Of a DNA stretch of 64,000 nucleotides, positions 1-11,800 are shown piece by piece. The notes under the pieces were generated by a model. It was not told where the DNA came from and made no database searches. It was given only the letters and a program-made list of their open reading frames with translations. The DNA is from Annona cherimola. Its lineage: Eukaryota > Streptophyta > Magnoliopsida > Magnoliales > Annonaceae. Each line of letters opens with the position of its first letter. Position 1 is the stretch's first letter. The position numbers and the translations under genes were made by a program. The DNA is taken from contig CM059972.1 in the NCBI GenBank assembly GCA_030490835.1, positions 93,667,137 through 93,731,136 of the forward strand, in the 5' to 3' direction.

Positions 1-779
1 TGAAAAATGATCGAAAAATAAGAATAAAATGAAAAAAAGGTAATTCAATGTTAACTTTTGCATTATCATTCCTCTATTTTCATTTTAATCTAAACAAACA
101 AACCCGTCATTTGGCCTAGTAGGTCCAGCCTTATTTTGAGATGAATTTATGTAATTTTCTATTCTCAACATATTTTTACATTTCCGAAAAGCTTTTCTAG
201 TTTTTAACATATGACAAGTTTATTTTTTCAATTTCAAGTTCTCTATTTCCATTCTCAATATAATTTTTTGCATTCCAATATGCAATAATGTTTTTTTATC
301 CAATCTTCTTATTTTATCAATAACAACTCTGATATTGGTAATAAGAGAAATGGACAGTAATGTATATAATGGGATTATGAGGTTACATGATAATAGAATT
401 TTAGAAATCAAGGATCTATTTGGTAAAGCCAAAAACTAGAACAAATTGTTAAAACTTTTTCATTGCTGGGTGCGTTTGTGAAAACATGTCATCTCACCGC
501 TGTTGAGCTATCTTTCAAACTACCGCCTATACCTGTTCACATCAGCTTGCTAATGCATGCACTTAATTTTGTTACAACTTACATCTACGTGCACGCCTCT
601 CAGCTTATAATAATTTCATTTTGCAACAATCGTAAGCCATGGAATATGAGCATATTATGTCAACTGTTGCATGAACATTTAATCCGCCTATCATACCAAC
701 ATCGACATTGGCAGCACTTTGGTCAATAGCCAATTAATGCTAAATATTTTCATGGCCAAAAAAAGCCAAAAAAACATCA
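1..779. other. AT-rich intergenic sequence, no gene seen
   Basis: Low-complexity AT-rich DNA. The open frames of 70-88 codons here have no recognisable domain, no codon bias and no neighbour support, so I do not call them. The right edge passes into a decayed LTR fragment near 780. Confidence 0.6.
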
Positions 780-1448
780 TTAAAGTTTTTTAACTTTCCA
801 AATTGCCCCAAGAGTTGTATGAATTATGTTGAATATGATAATTTCAGTTGATGAGAAGTGTAGAATTGAATTTTGATAAATAACTTTGTAGAAGCTTGGG
901 ATGGGGTTGCCACATGTTTGTTGGATGAGTTTGAATGTACTATAATCCTTAATTTTATTAAATGATGAATACATAAGATTTAACTCTTGTGTATGGATTT
1001 TGAACTAGAAATAAAGGGAACTTAGAATTAACTTGATTTGCAGTGTGTCTAGGTATGGATGAGTTGCTTAACATGTTTAGAATGAATATAAACGGTTACG
1101 GGAAAATTTTGAATGGTATATTTAATAAATTGATGAAAATTAGCCTACTTATGACGTTTAACCTAAAATAATTTAATTGAGATGGTGAAAATGATTAATA
1201 ATTACATATGGGAGCCATAAATTATGTGAAAATGATTCTCATCATGATTGAAATATGCTTATGAAGCTTTGGGATAGATCGGAGATGATGATTTTGATTA
1301 TTGAGCCATTTAGAGTTAATTGTGAAAATTCAGTAAGAAATGCACTTAATAAATGAAAATTTAAAGACGACTTGAAACTCGATGATTTCTAGCATGGATG
1401 AAATGCTGGACCCATAAGTAATATGTAAAAAATGGTTTTTGGGATATT
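780..1448 (+). repeat. Decayed LTR fragment, part 1 (same family as 18215-23468)
   Basis: This stretch aligns in order with the reverse complement of about 22700-23400, inside the large solo LTR at 18215-23468. Shared landmarks in the same order include tgaattttgataaat, aatgatgaat, gggagccat, cagtaagaaatg and ttctagcatg. The sense of the LTR is therefore plus here and minus there. The alignment stops at 1448 and resumes at 4659, exactly where the Mutator-like element at 1458-4649 begins and ends. No LTR terminus is preserved, so this is a relic older than the element inserted in it. Confidence 0.75.
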
Positions 1449-1859
1449 AAATGTGATGAGGCCTAACCCATGGGAGGGGCTTCCCATGAAAAAAAAGCAA
1501 GTAGCAGTGCAAGTATATTTATTTAAAAGTGTGAGTATGTTTGGTTATTTAATAAAATTTGAGTTATACATACACAAAATCTCAATCTATTTCATTCATT
1601 TAGTGGACCAACCACTAAAACATATGTACACATAATTTTTTATTATTTAATATTTTTTAAAAATATTTGTGTAGAAAATATTATTTTTTAATAAGATTTC
1701 ATTATAATTGGTAAAGTTCAAAAATATATTTTATATAAAAATTATATTATTTAAAGTTCATATAAATAAGGTACTCTCTAGGATAATAATTTCAATATTT
1801 ATTTCTGAATTTTTGAAAATTTATTATTACTTTTATTTTTCGAATGTAATAGAATATAA

Positions 1860-2540
1860 CTGGATTCAACTGTATTTAACCAGATCTATCAGCATTTAAC
1901 TGGATCTAATAGTATCTAACAGGATCTAAATTTCGATATTAATAAGTTAATTCTAATTTAACACGTGTAGTATGATATTATGCCCCTAATAAGGTTATTT
2001 ATACCTTATTTATAGAAATTAAAATTTAAATAATATGATTTAATAAAATCATCTAAATTTAATGGCATCTAACAACATCTAACCAGATCTAACTTTTGAT
2101 ATTAATAAGTTAATCCTAATTTAACACTCGTAATATGATCTTATACCCCTTATAAGGTCATTTATACCTTAATTACAGAAATTAAAACTTAAATAATAAA
2201 ATTCAATGAAATCACCTAAATCGAATGGTATCTAACAGCATCTAATTGGATCTAATAGCATCTAATTGGATCTAACATCATCTAATCGGATCTAACAGAA
2301 TCTAACAATAGCTAACCAAATCTAACTTTTAATATTAATAGATTAATCCTAATTTAATACCTGTAATATGATCCTAGGCTTCTTATAAGGTCATTTATCT
2401 CTTAATTATAGAAATTAAAACTTAAATAATATGATTTTATGAAATTCATCTAAATCTAACGGCATCTAATTGCATTTAACGTCATCTAACCAGATATAAT
2501 AACATCTAACCATATTTAATTGGATTTAACTAGATCTAGT
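1860..2540. repeat. Tandem repeats with nested atctaac minisatellite
   Basis: Two levels of repetition are visible. A unit of roughly 165-230 bp containing gatattaataagttaat and a conserved ttataaggtcattta occurs about three times (starting near 1928, 2094 and 2323). Between these units is a variable run of 10-11 bp words such as ggatctaacagcatctaac. Length differences between units come mostly from the short word. The block lies inside the Mutator-like element. Confidence 0.85.
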
Positions 2541-3989
2541 CAGGTCTAAAACCTTTAAATCCATTTTAGAACTATGCAAACATTTAAATAATTTAAAAAT
2601 TAAATAAATATATAAAGTAATAATTAAAAATAATAATGAATTTAAATTAAATAAAATATAAATTTAAATAAATATATATAACTATAATAATTATTTTATA
2701 TATATGACTTTTTAAAAATAAAATTGTAATAAATTATATTTATTTAAATTATATATAAAACTCTAATTTAGATTTAATAATATAAATGTATATGATTTTT
2801 TGGGACTGGTTTAATAATGATTAAACTGTAATGTAGATTTAAATAAACTAAATAAATACACAACTTTTTTGGACCAGTTTATCCATTAAGTATTTTTTGG
2901 ATATTTAATTAACAAATTAATGGTTTAATTATATGTCCCAAAACTATAATTTAAACCATCCCAAAACTTAGATTGATAGAAATATTTAATTTAAATGATT
3001 ATTTAATTATATATACCAAAATTAATAATTAAGTATAATAATAAAAATAAATATTAATTAGAATTAAAATAAAAATCAAATCAATTAATTATAAATGCAA
3101 TAAATTTATTATGTTGAGTTATTTATGAACCTAGTAAGCTAAGTCTTCAAAAACTCGTAGAGTTCACTCTTCTCTCCCATTACTCGTTACAATTTAAAAT
3201 AAATATTAATTTAAATCAAATTAAAATAAAAAGATCAAATTAAATTTAGAAAATTTGATTACCAATGGATGTGTATGATTAGATTTTTTAACCTAAGATA
3301 TGCTAGCTTATGGTTAGATTTTTTTTAACATGAAGAATGTATATTGGAGGGTTAAATTTTTTTAAAAAAACTTTGATTTTAAGCAAAGAGTAGTGAGAGT
3401 GTTCAAAAATTATCTATGCAAATAAGAGAAGTGAAGTGAATTTGATTTTTTTTATTTTTAGAGTGGGATCAATTTTTTTATTTCAAAAATTTTTACTAAT
3501 CTATTTCACAGCAATAACCCTCTGTGTTAGAGTTGTAAACCTTCATAAATTTAAGGGTTCATATTTGCTAAAATTTAAACCTCAATTTTGTTAAGCTAAT
3601 TATTTCACCATTTTAATTTTAAAATTTTCATTTTACGAAGGTTTTATACAAAAAAAATTTGATAATTATATTTTATATAAAACTTTTCATTTGAATATGT
3701 TTGTGGATTGAATAATTTTGGACATCTATACAAATCTAACAAATTTCAAGGATATAAAAGATTTATTTTTACAAATTTATTTTATAAAAAATTTAAATAG
3801 AAACTCTATAAAAAAAACTACATTTTGTAGTTATTTTATATCATTTTCATACAATTTTAATATAAATTACATTGAAATTGAGGTTTTAATGCAATAATTA
3901 GTGATATTTATATTTTTACACAAAAATTATATTTATATAATTTGGGGGATTCTATTAGATTATTGGGGAATTTTTTTAAAATTGTTTTG

Positions 3990-4585
3990 AATGTTCTATA
4001 TTGCAAATAACAATCTTCATATGCATGAATTCATATGGTCTGCTAGACCACTAGAAAATTTTACTCCTCTCCTCCAAAACTCGCTCATGGCTGCCGCCTT
4101 CTGTGGAAGAAAACCCATCATCATTGCTCCTCCTTCAAAACTAGCCAAATTGAGTGAAAGGAGAACTCAATCGACAGTTTTGTCTGCCTACATTCATCTC
4201 CTTCCATTCCGGGCAACGAGCAGCCATAAAAAACCCATCTCTGGCAACCCCATATTTTTTCAAATTCGGTCATCTGAGCCGTTGGATTGCTGATCAGATC
4301 TGGTCAATCAAAAATGGGTGCAAATCCCCCAACTTTAGTAGCTATCATAGTCCCTGCCAATCAAACCACCTGCAATCCTTTTTCCCATTCGAACATCCAC
4401 TACCGAAAACCAACCAAGAATGACAATTTATGCCCCAATTTTCATCATGATTTCTACCTAATATTAGCAATGATCATTTGCTTGAGATGGTGGGAAAAAA
4501 CGAGCGAGAGAAGAGGTGCTAGTGAGAATGCGAAGCTTCCATGCATTCACGTAGCTCAAATAGATCTCAGTCATCCAAATTAAAT
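3990..4585 (+). other. GC-richer segment inside the Mutator-like element, possible captured exon material
   Basis: Base composition rises well above the flanking AT-rich DNA and three overlapping plus frames stay open for 89-100 codons, the longest starting at 3991. I recognise no domain or motif in any frame. It sits just inside the right terminal repeat, where Mutator-like carriers often hold captured gene pieces. It could equally be a sub-terminal non-coding region. Confidence 0.3.
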
Positions 4586-4658
4586 GAATGGTGGAGATGT
4601 AGCTTCTCATGAGAAAAATTAGGGATGAGCTTCCCATGGGTTGGACCTCAAATGTGCT

Positions 4659-5050
4659 ACATATAATTTGGAAAAATAAGATCCATAGTAGAGGCAAAAT
4701 AATTAAAGACATGAGTTAATGAGTCAAATTTTGTGTACAACATGTTTCAATTAAATATATAATATGAATGTGATATCATGGTAATAAGATATGTGTTAAT
4801 ATTAGTTTAGTGTTGAAAATATTTTGACATGTTATGATTACTTAAGTTGTGAACAGATGAAAATTGTTGGTAAAGATGCGTGGTAAAATGCATATTAAAA
4901 ATTATAGCGATGAAATTTTGAGCTAAAATATTTAAGGAGATATTACTTGAAGTTAGGATTCAAACAAAAAAAGAATCGTCTCAATCAAAATTGTACAAAG
5001 AAAGTTATATGTAAAACAATGGAGTTGAGTTGAATCACATAGAGGATTGT
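4659..5050 (+). repeat. Decayed LTR fragment, part 2
   Basis: Continuation of the relic at 780-1448. It aligns with the complement of about 22350-22700 in the solo LTR 18215-23468, sharing tagaggcaaaat, atattttgacatgttatgat, gtaaaatgcatat and a closing aagttatatg/aagttatggg segment. Homology fades near 5050 and the LTR 3' terminus is not present. Confidence 0.75.
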
Positions 5051-5636
5051 TTTTTTCCTAGAAAAATTTGAGGTAAGACACACAATAAAAACATGGAGTA
5101 TGTTTTCGTCGGATGTATATACATGAGGAAATACGTTTATTTTTACTCATTTTTACTTTCGTTCTTCTTCTTTCTCTTTTTTTCTAAAGATGCAACTTGG
5201 GTCAATTTGGTTCGGTCTTCCCCCCGCACTTAATTTTTATTTTTTCATTGATATCTTAATTTCATTTTTCCATTATTACCTTGTTATTTCTAATTATCTT
5301 TTGCCAAAAACATCCGCTCACCTTTCTCTACGAGATTGTCGTCTGCTATAGTCTAGGCCTTCAGGTCATCTTCTATGCAACCCGCTAACCTGTTTATTAA
5401 ATGAATTATAAATAGATTAGGGTTGAAGTTTTTTAAATAGATTAATAAACGGATTATGGTTGAGATATTTTCAATGGATTAGGATTAAGCTTCAACCCGT
5501 CCAACCTAATCCATCAACACCGTATTTATTGTCGATGAGGCACTACAACATATTTAAGTCATTCCACCATCCTAAACAACCCCTTAAAAGGAAGACTATT
5601 ATTAATTGATTTTAACAAGTGAAAAAAGGAAAAAAT
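5051..5636. other. No gene seen
   Basis: AT-rich, with a pyrimidine-rich tract near 5150-5190 and a locally repeated theme around gattagggttgaag and gattaggattaagc (5418-5500). No coding or element signature that I can support. Confidence 0.5.
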
Positions 5637-5860
5637 TGAGTAATTTGAAAATATACCCTCTTAATTTGATTATAATTGCAAATATAGCTAGATAGTTTTT
5701 GTAAAATTGTAAAGTAGTTTATTGTTTGTATAAAATTACAAATATATCTATACCGTTATGGTATCGTGATAGAAAAGTGACAATGTTAATATATTTGAAA
5801 TCTATGCAAATAATGGAGTAATTAGCTAGTTTACAAACAAAGTGGATATATTACAATGGG
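5637..5860. mobile_element. Long-TIR MITE, partly truncated
   Basis: The left half (from 5648, atataccctcttaatttgat) is matched by the complement of the right half (5760-5860): both arms run through a tttgtaaa segment, an attgtttgta or attatttgcat word, and aaatatat. The element is nearly all inverted repeat, typical of fold-back MITEs. The right arm lacks the outermost 40 bases or so. It is related to the copies at 6525-6785 and 61678-62175. Confidence 0.6.
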
Positions 5861-6524
5861 ATCAAGGTTGTTCCAAAAAATTCAAGGAGTTTGAATAAGA
5901 TGAAAAATAGGATAAGAATGTAATGATATGAATTGACAATGTAAAAATGATATTTGAAATATATTAAAAAATAAAAATTGTATTGAAAATTAAATTTTTT
6001 TTATAATGGTATATCTCATCGTTTTATATCTCTTTCAAATCTCCTAAATACTTTGCAATAGGGCCAAGGGTTTGAATTTTAAAAATTTTGAAAGTCATTT
6101 AAGTAATATTTAGGGGTATAATTTGGGAAGAGTGTTTGTGGGTATGTATGGAACTAACTATATTTTGGATAAGGTAAGGTATAAAAATCACCCCATCTTT
6201 ATTTCTCAAATTACCCTTTTTAATTTTAAAACCAATAATTTTAAAATAAAAATTACTAATGGTACAACTGAGATCAATTTGATTCGTTTCTTGATCTATC
6301 TTATCATATCTATTTCCAAAAAGCTCTATCCAATTATACCTATAAATCAATTCAATTCTTAGTCCTTCTCACTTTGCCTATATGAAGGTTAGATTCATTT
6401 AGTTCCAATTATAAATTAGTTCCTTAATTAACCGAAAGTAATAATATTTTATTAAAATAATATCAAACAAACATCAAAAGAAGAAAGGTAGACACGTATT
6501 AAAAAACTATCAAAAGATCATTTG
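5861..6524. other. No gene seen
   Basis: AT-rich DNA. Open frames of about 80 codons exist on both strands at 6099-6362, but they overlap each other, have no motif, and are explained by base composition. Confidence 0.5.
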
Positions 6525-6785
6525 CAAATATATTCCCATAATTTGATTATATTACAAATATATCTATTTCATTTTCAAAATACTAAATTACTCCATTATT
6601 TGCATAAATTTGCAAATATATCTACAATGTCATTTTTTCATCATAGGCTCGTAGCACCAAAATAGCATAGATATAATTCGCAATTTTATGCAAATAATAA
6701 TGGCTATTTTTAATTTTGTAAACTATGTAAATATATTTGCAATTACAATTAAACTATGTAAGTATAACCATAACATACCCTCTTT
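6525..6785. mobile_element. Long-TIR MITE, about 260 bp
   Basis: The left arm begins near ttgcaaatatattcccataatt and the complement of the right arm reads tatacttacatagtttaatt. Both continue through attacaaatat/attgcaaatat, tccattatttgcataaa/attattatttgcataaa and an inner aaatatatcta/attatatctatg segment. Almost the whole element can fold on itself. No target duplication is confidently read. Confidence 0.65.
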
Positions 6786-7312
6786 AAAGTGGGAGTGATC
6801 TTGTTAGGCTAGCCTAATAAACCTATGTTTTTTTGTTTTTTTAAAAAAATTTCACATAATTGTTTTTCTAAGTATATTTGATTCACATGTTAAATATGAA
6901 GAATGATCCTATTAGCCCGAGCTAAGCAAATGTCTACTTACCGCACCATAAAAATCCATTTAAACATTTTTTGTTTTTCTTCATATACGTATTTATATAA
7001 TTGCATTTAACATGTAAAATAAATTTTACTATTTTTGTATAAAGTTTTGATTTTATATAACATGCCGTAAAAAAACTTATTTCGTGACCCTTATTTTGAG
7101 TTATTGGATATCACCAAATGAATCCTTTTGCCAACACATTTAATGCTAAGCAGAGAAATGCCGTCATGGCAATAGCGAGTAAATGCACATGGTAGGGGTG
7201 AGTACACGCACATTAATGAACTACACCTAAGGAGAGAGAAGATAGACTAGTCAAAAACAGTTTCCAACTAAAAACCTTCTCTTTTTATTGTCTTTGAACT
7301 TTGAAGTTGTAA

Positions 7313-7617
7313 CCACCTGCGGCTAGCGCAGGTGGCAGGAGCATTTGTCTCCTTAGCACACAGGTCGTGGGTTCGAATCCCACATGGGGTTTTCGGCCCA
7401 GAAAATTGGTGTGGGAGCTGTGGTCTCCCTTTGTGGTAGAGTGGGAGCTGCTGTCTCCCTTGGGCTTGATGGAAGCTGTTCTTCCTAATTCTTTAGTGGA
7501 GCTGTGTCTCCAGATTTCTTTGGAGGAGTTATGTATCTCCTTATTTGTAAGAATATCTCAGAACTACAATGTAATATGTGTTGAGATGTATGTAAATATA
7601 AACCATCAAAAAAAAAA
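7313..7617 (+). mobile_element. tRNA-derived SINE
   Basis: The element has an internal RNA polymerase III promoter: box A tagcgcaggtg at 7324-7334 and box B GGTTCGAATCC at 7370-7380. After the tRNA-like head comes a body with repeated gagctgtgtctcc-like words, then an A-run at the 3' end (7609-7617). A perfect 16-bp target duplication, aactttgaagttgtaa, flanks it at 7297-7312 and 7618-7633. This is the structure expected of a SINE moved by a LINE. It interrupts the left arm of the outer inverted-repeat element, since the arm resumes immediately after it. Confidence 0.95.
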
Positions 7618-7860
7618 AACTTTGAAGTTGTAATTGCTTTTTTAAGCTCCGAGAGAAAGACGTGAATTAGAATGCGGATGGTAGAAAGACGGGCAATCTG
7701 CAGTAGTGCGTCTTCTTCTTGTCAATAGCGTTATGGTTTTTTTGTTCGTTTTTTCGTTCTTTTGAATTTTTTGGGTTTAGTTTTTTCCTTGTTTCAGTTC
7801 TTTTTTTTTTCTTTTTTCGGTTTAATTGTAGAGGTTTTGGAGCTAGTGTTTTGGTAAGAT

Positions 7861-8299
7861 CTGTCTCTCGACAAGATGAGGACTTCGCCCCAAATATGAG
7901 ACTCTGAAGTTGATTTTTATGCTTCATTCTTCTTTGTTCAAAACCATTCTAGACAATAGTTAATTTCTATAGTGTTATGCACCTTCATGTTGTCTTGTTC
8001 TTGTAGATTTGCAAAATGTAGATTCAGTAATGGACTTTTTGGGTAATTTCTGCAATGTTCGTTTGCATAAAAAAACATTCTCTTTCTCGACCATGGCCAA
8101 TCCCTTGGTCTTCACATAGTATCATGGCACCTCTCTTCACCTTCAACACCAAAGCGCTCTTGTTTGTTGCCTACCCATTGATGCATGCACGTAACATTTG
8201 ACATAATTCTTTGGATAGTAGTGTTAAAAATTTACAATCGTGGTCCTTCTACTTAATTGAAGCAATAATGTTAACATTTTTATAGCAGTCAATGGAAAT
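7861..8299. other. Central spacer of the outer inverted-repeat element
   Basis: Unpaired sequence between the two arms. No open frame of useful length and no domain. It contains short GC-richer words (for example near 8085-8170) that could come from captured host DNA, but I recognise no source. Confidence 0.4.
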
Positions 8300-8880
8300 T
8301 GAAAACCCATTCCCAATTGATTTTTGAAAACTTAGGAAAAAAAACCAACCAAAACCAAAATCGCAAAGAAGGCACGGGAAAGATTAAATACAGGAAAAAA
8401 AATCAAATTAAAAAAATCAATATCTGGCATGTATGTAACAGCATACCTCTGTTAGAAGAAACCAAAATAAGGAAAAAAACCAAATCGCAAAAAAATTGAA
8501 AAAATCCAGAAGAAAGAAAAAAGCAAACCAAAAAAACCCATACTGCTATTAGTAAGGAAGAAGACGCACTGCTGCAGCTTGCTCCTCTCCATATCAGTCA
8601 GCATTTTGGTTCGCGCCTGCCCCTTAAAGCTCCAGCTCCAAAGACGACGAAGAGAGAAGGTTTCCAACTAAAATCCTGTTTTTGGACTAGCAATTTTCTC
8701 TTTCATCAGCAACAGTTTATTAATGCACATGTACTCACCCATGCCACGTTAGCACTTCTTTTTTTTTTTCGATGGAAGAATTACTCTATCTCGACGCCCT
8801 TTCCCTTTGGAAAGGGTTCGGAGGAGAGTAATCCGTGCAATTCATTGCCAAAAAATTGTCTATACACAGTTTTCTTAAGA

Positions 8881-11800
8881 CTACTTGGGGGGATTCCCCC
8901 ACCAAAGTAGCTGATGTACATCAGAACAAGAAGCCACCTCCGCTAAGGAGTGGGCCGCCTCATTACCCTGTCTAAGAACATGATGAATAGAGAGGTGGTC
9001 ATAAGTAGCAAAAATGGATCTGATCTCAGAAATAACATGCCCCACTGGAGATGATATCGTGCAGTCATTGGATAGGTACTGGCAAAGTAGTAGAGAATCG
9101 GATTCAATCAGAACCTGGCTCAGCCTCAGTTGAATCGCCCACTTGGTTGCCAATAAAAAAGCGTGGGCCTCCATGAGGAGCGGTTCCATCGTGCCCGTCC
9201 ATCTCCACCCCCTAGCAGCAATGAAACGGCCCCCGTAATCCCTGATGATAGCCGCTAAACCAGTAACACCCATATCATCCAAGGCTCGCGCATCAACGTT
9301 CATCTTGAAAGTCCCCGCGGGCGGTTTAGTCCACCTGGCCACTAATGGAAGATCCAGAACACACGTCTGACCAAGGAGCTTTGCCCTTCGAAATTGTTCG
9401 CAGTAGTCATGGCACCAAGGTAGAATCATATGAAAAACCGGTGGGTCCCCGTCTTCTTGCAGCTTGTTCCTTAGAAACCAGACCCTCCAATAAAAAAGAA
9501 TAAAGAAAGCCAGATCCAACAATTGATTCCTGAGGGACAGAGTACACAACGTTTGAATCACTGATAGTGGAGGAGAGTTCAGTCTAGCAGCCACGCGACT
9601 AAGCCTTGCAATATGAGGGCATCCCAAAAAGAGGTGGTCAGAGTTTTCCACCTCCCCCTTGCAAAAGAAACAGGTAGTGTCCACCTGAATACCCCTCGAA
9701 GATAAATTCTGCAAGGTGGGGAGAGCATTCCTAACCAGCCGCCAACCAAAAAACAACACTTTGCTTGGAAGGTTTGTCCTCCAGATGGCCCTATAGAAGG
9801 ATGAGAGGTTTTGGCTCTCCGAACTCTGAGAGAGCAGCCTGTAGGCAGATTTAACCGAGAATTGACCGTTAGGTTCATGGGCCCAGTAAATACAGTCCTC
9901 CGCCTCGCCCGGTGGAAGGGGAATAAGGCTAATCTTCTGCCAATAAGCCTCGCCAACCGCCGCCACAATCTTTTCCTTGACCCAGGATTTGGTTTCCCCA
10001 TTGATGAAGTCACATATACGTGCCTCCTCCGGAATGGAGCACGGGAGAGGACCCGCCTTGGAAAGCACTGATTTGAGCCAGAGGTCGCTAAAGAACCGGA
10101 TCCTCATCCCATTACCCACTCTCCATTTGCACCCCGAATGGAAGGCATCACGTGCCCTTAGAATGCTTTTCCAAGTATAGGAGTCCGAGGGCTTAGCCCT
10201 ACAATCCCATATATCTGAATTTCTGAAGTATCTTGCCTTCAGCACCTCATAGCAGAAGGAGGCGGATCCCGTAGCTAATCTGAAGACCTGCTTAGCCAGA
10301 AGGGCATAGTTGAAGTTAATGATATCCCTGAAACCCATTTCGCCTGCCCTCTTTGATTTACACATTTCCTTCCAAGCGACCCACCTCATTTTCCTTTTAT
10401 CCCCCTTGTCGCCCCACCAAAATCTGCTTAGCATTCCATTTATGGCCCGGCAAAAGGAGGTACGCAGCAAAAAAAGACTCATGGTATATGATGGGATTGC
10501 TTGGGCCACTGCCTTTAGAAGAACTTCTTTCCCGCCCCAGGACAAAAGGTGTCCCTTCCACCCCTGAATTCTGTGCCAAATTCGGTCTTTGATGCCTTTG
10601 AACATACCAGTTTTTGATCTGCTCAGCCAAGCGGGGAGGCCGAGGTAGTGGTGGAGATCCCGACCCGAGGCGCCAAACAGGTTTGTCAGCACCCCCCTTT
10701 CGTATGTAGACATATTTGTGCTAAAAAAGAAGGAGGTCTTGTCCGCATTTACCAGTTGACCAGAAGAGGAAGAGTATTGGGAAAGGATGTCCAAAAGAGC
10801 CCTGATGTTATGTTCATCAGCCTTAATGAAAAGTAGGGCATCGTCCGCAAACAATAGGTGAGTGAGCTGTGGTCCCCGCGGGTTTATTCTGATTCCACTC
10901 AGTGCGCCTCTCGCTGTCGCATTTGAAATGAGCACTGACGAGCCTTCCGCACATAGAAGAAAAAGATAGGGAGATAGTGGGTCCCCCTGTCTTAGACCCC
11001 TAGTTGGTTGGAAGCAACGGGATTTGAATCCGTTCAGTTTGATCCGGAATGTAACCGTTGATAAGCAGCTTCTGATCCATTTGATCCATATGGGATTGAA
11101 ATTCATCTTTTCCATTACTCGGCAGAGAAAATCCCATTCGACCCTATCATAGGCCTTTGACATGTCAAGCTTAACCGCCATCTCCCATCTTCTGCCACTC
11201 CTTCGTCGTCGTAGAGAGTGGATAGCTTCGTAGGTAACCAACATATTATCCGTGATGAGCCTGCCTGGGACAAACGCACTTTGTTCCGCACTGATGACCT
11301 CCTGTGGCGCCCCTTTGAGTCTGTTAGCCAATACCTTTGCCAAATTTTGTACACGACATTGCATAAGCTAATCGGGCAAAATTTTGATAGTTCTTGTGCC
11401 CCCGCCACCTTAGGAATTAATACCAAGGCCGTGCTATTTGATTCGCGAATGAGACTATCACGGCGGCAGTGATTATCCTCCTCCATGAAACGTTTGCACC
11501 ACATGAAGATCTCCTTACCCACAATATTCCAATTCTACTGGAAAAAGCCAGACGACATCCTATCTGGCCCCGGGGCCTTTGTTGGACGCATGCCTTTAAT
11601 CGCACTCTCAACTTCCTCCCAATCCAGAGGCCTAATCAAAGTCTGCCTCTGAATATTTGAGATCCTTCTGGTAAAATGATCATTAATCCAGCTTGCATCT
11701 GTAGTGGTAGAATGAGCATAGATGTCAGAGAAATAGGATACAGACAAATCCAGCATCTGATCTTGGTCCTTGACCCAACGCCCATTCATGTCTCTAAGTG

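Larger units (their letters stand above)
1458..4649. mobile_element. Non-autonomous Mutator-like DNA transposon, 3.2 kb
   Basis: The ends form an imperfect terminal inverted repeat of about 30 bp: the left end reads gaggcctaacccatggga and the complement of the right end reads gaggtccaacccatggga. It is flanked by 9-bp direct repeats, aaatgtgat at 1449-1457 and aaatgtgct at 4650-4658, with one mismatch. Nine-base duplications are typical of the Mutator superfamily. The surrounding LTR relic is interrupted precisely at these points, which independently fixes the borders. The interior has no transposase. It holds a tandem-repeat block (1860-2540), very AT-rich DNA, and a more GC-rich segment near the right end (3990-4585). 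A Pack-MULE-like carrier is possible but no donor gene is recognised. Confidence 0.8.

Noticed and set aside
463..729. An 88-codon gene
   Set aside because: No domain, no homology that I can recognise and no promoter or neighbour support.
6099..6362. Paired 79- and 83-codon ORFs on opposite strands
   Set aside because: Mutual overlap in AT-rich DNA without motifs.
7313..7400. A functional tRNA gene
   Set aside because: Box A and box B are present, but the sequence does not close into a tRNA and is followed by a SINE body, an A-tail and a target duplication.
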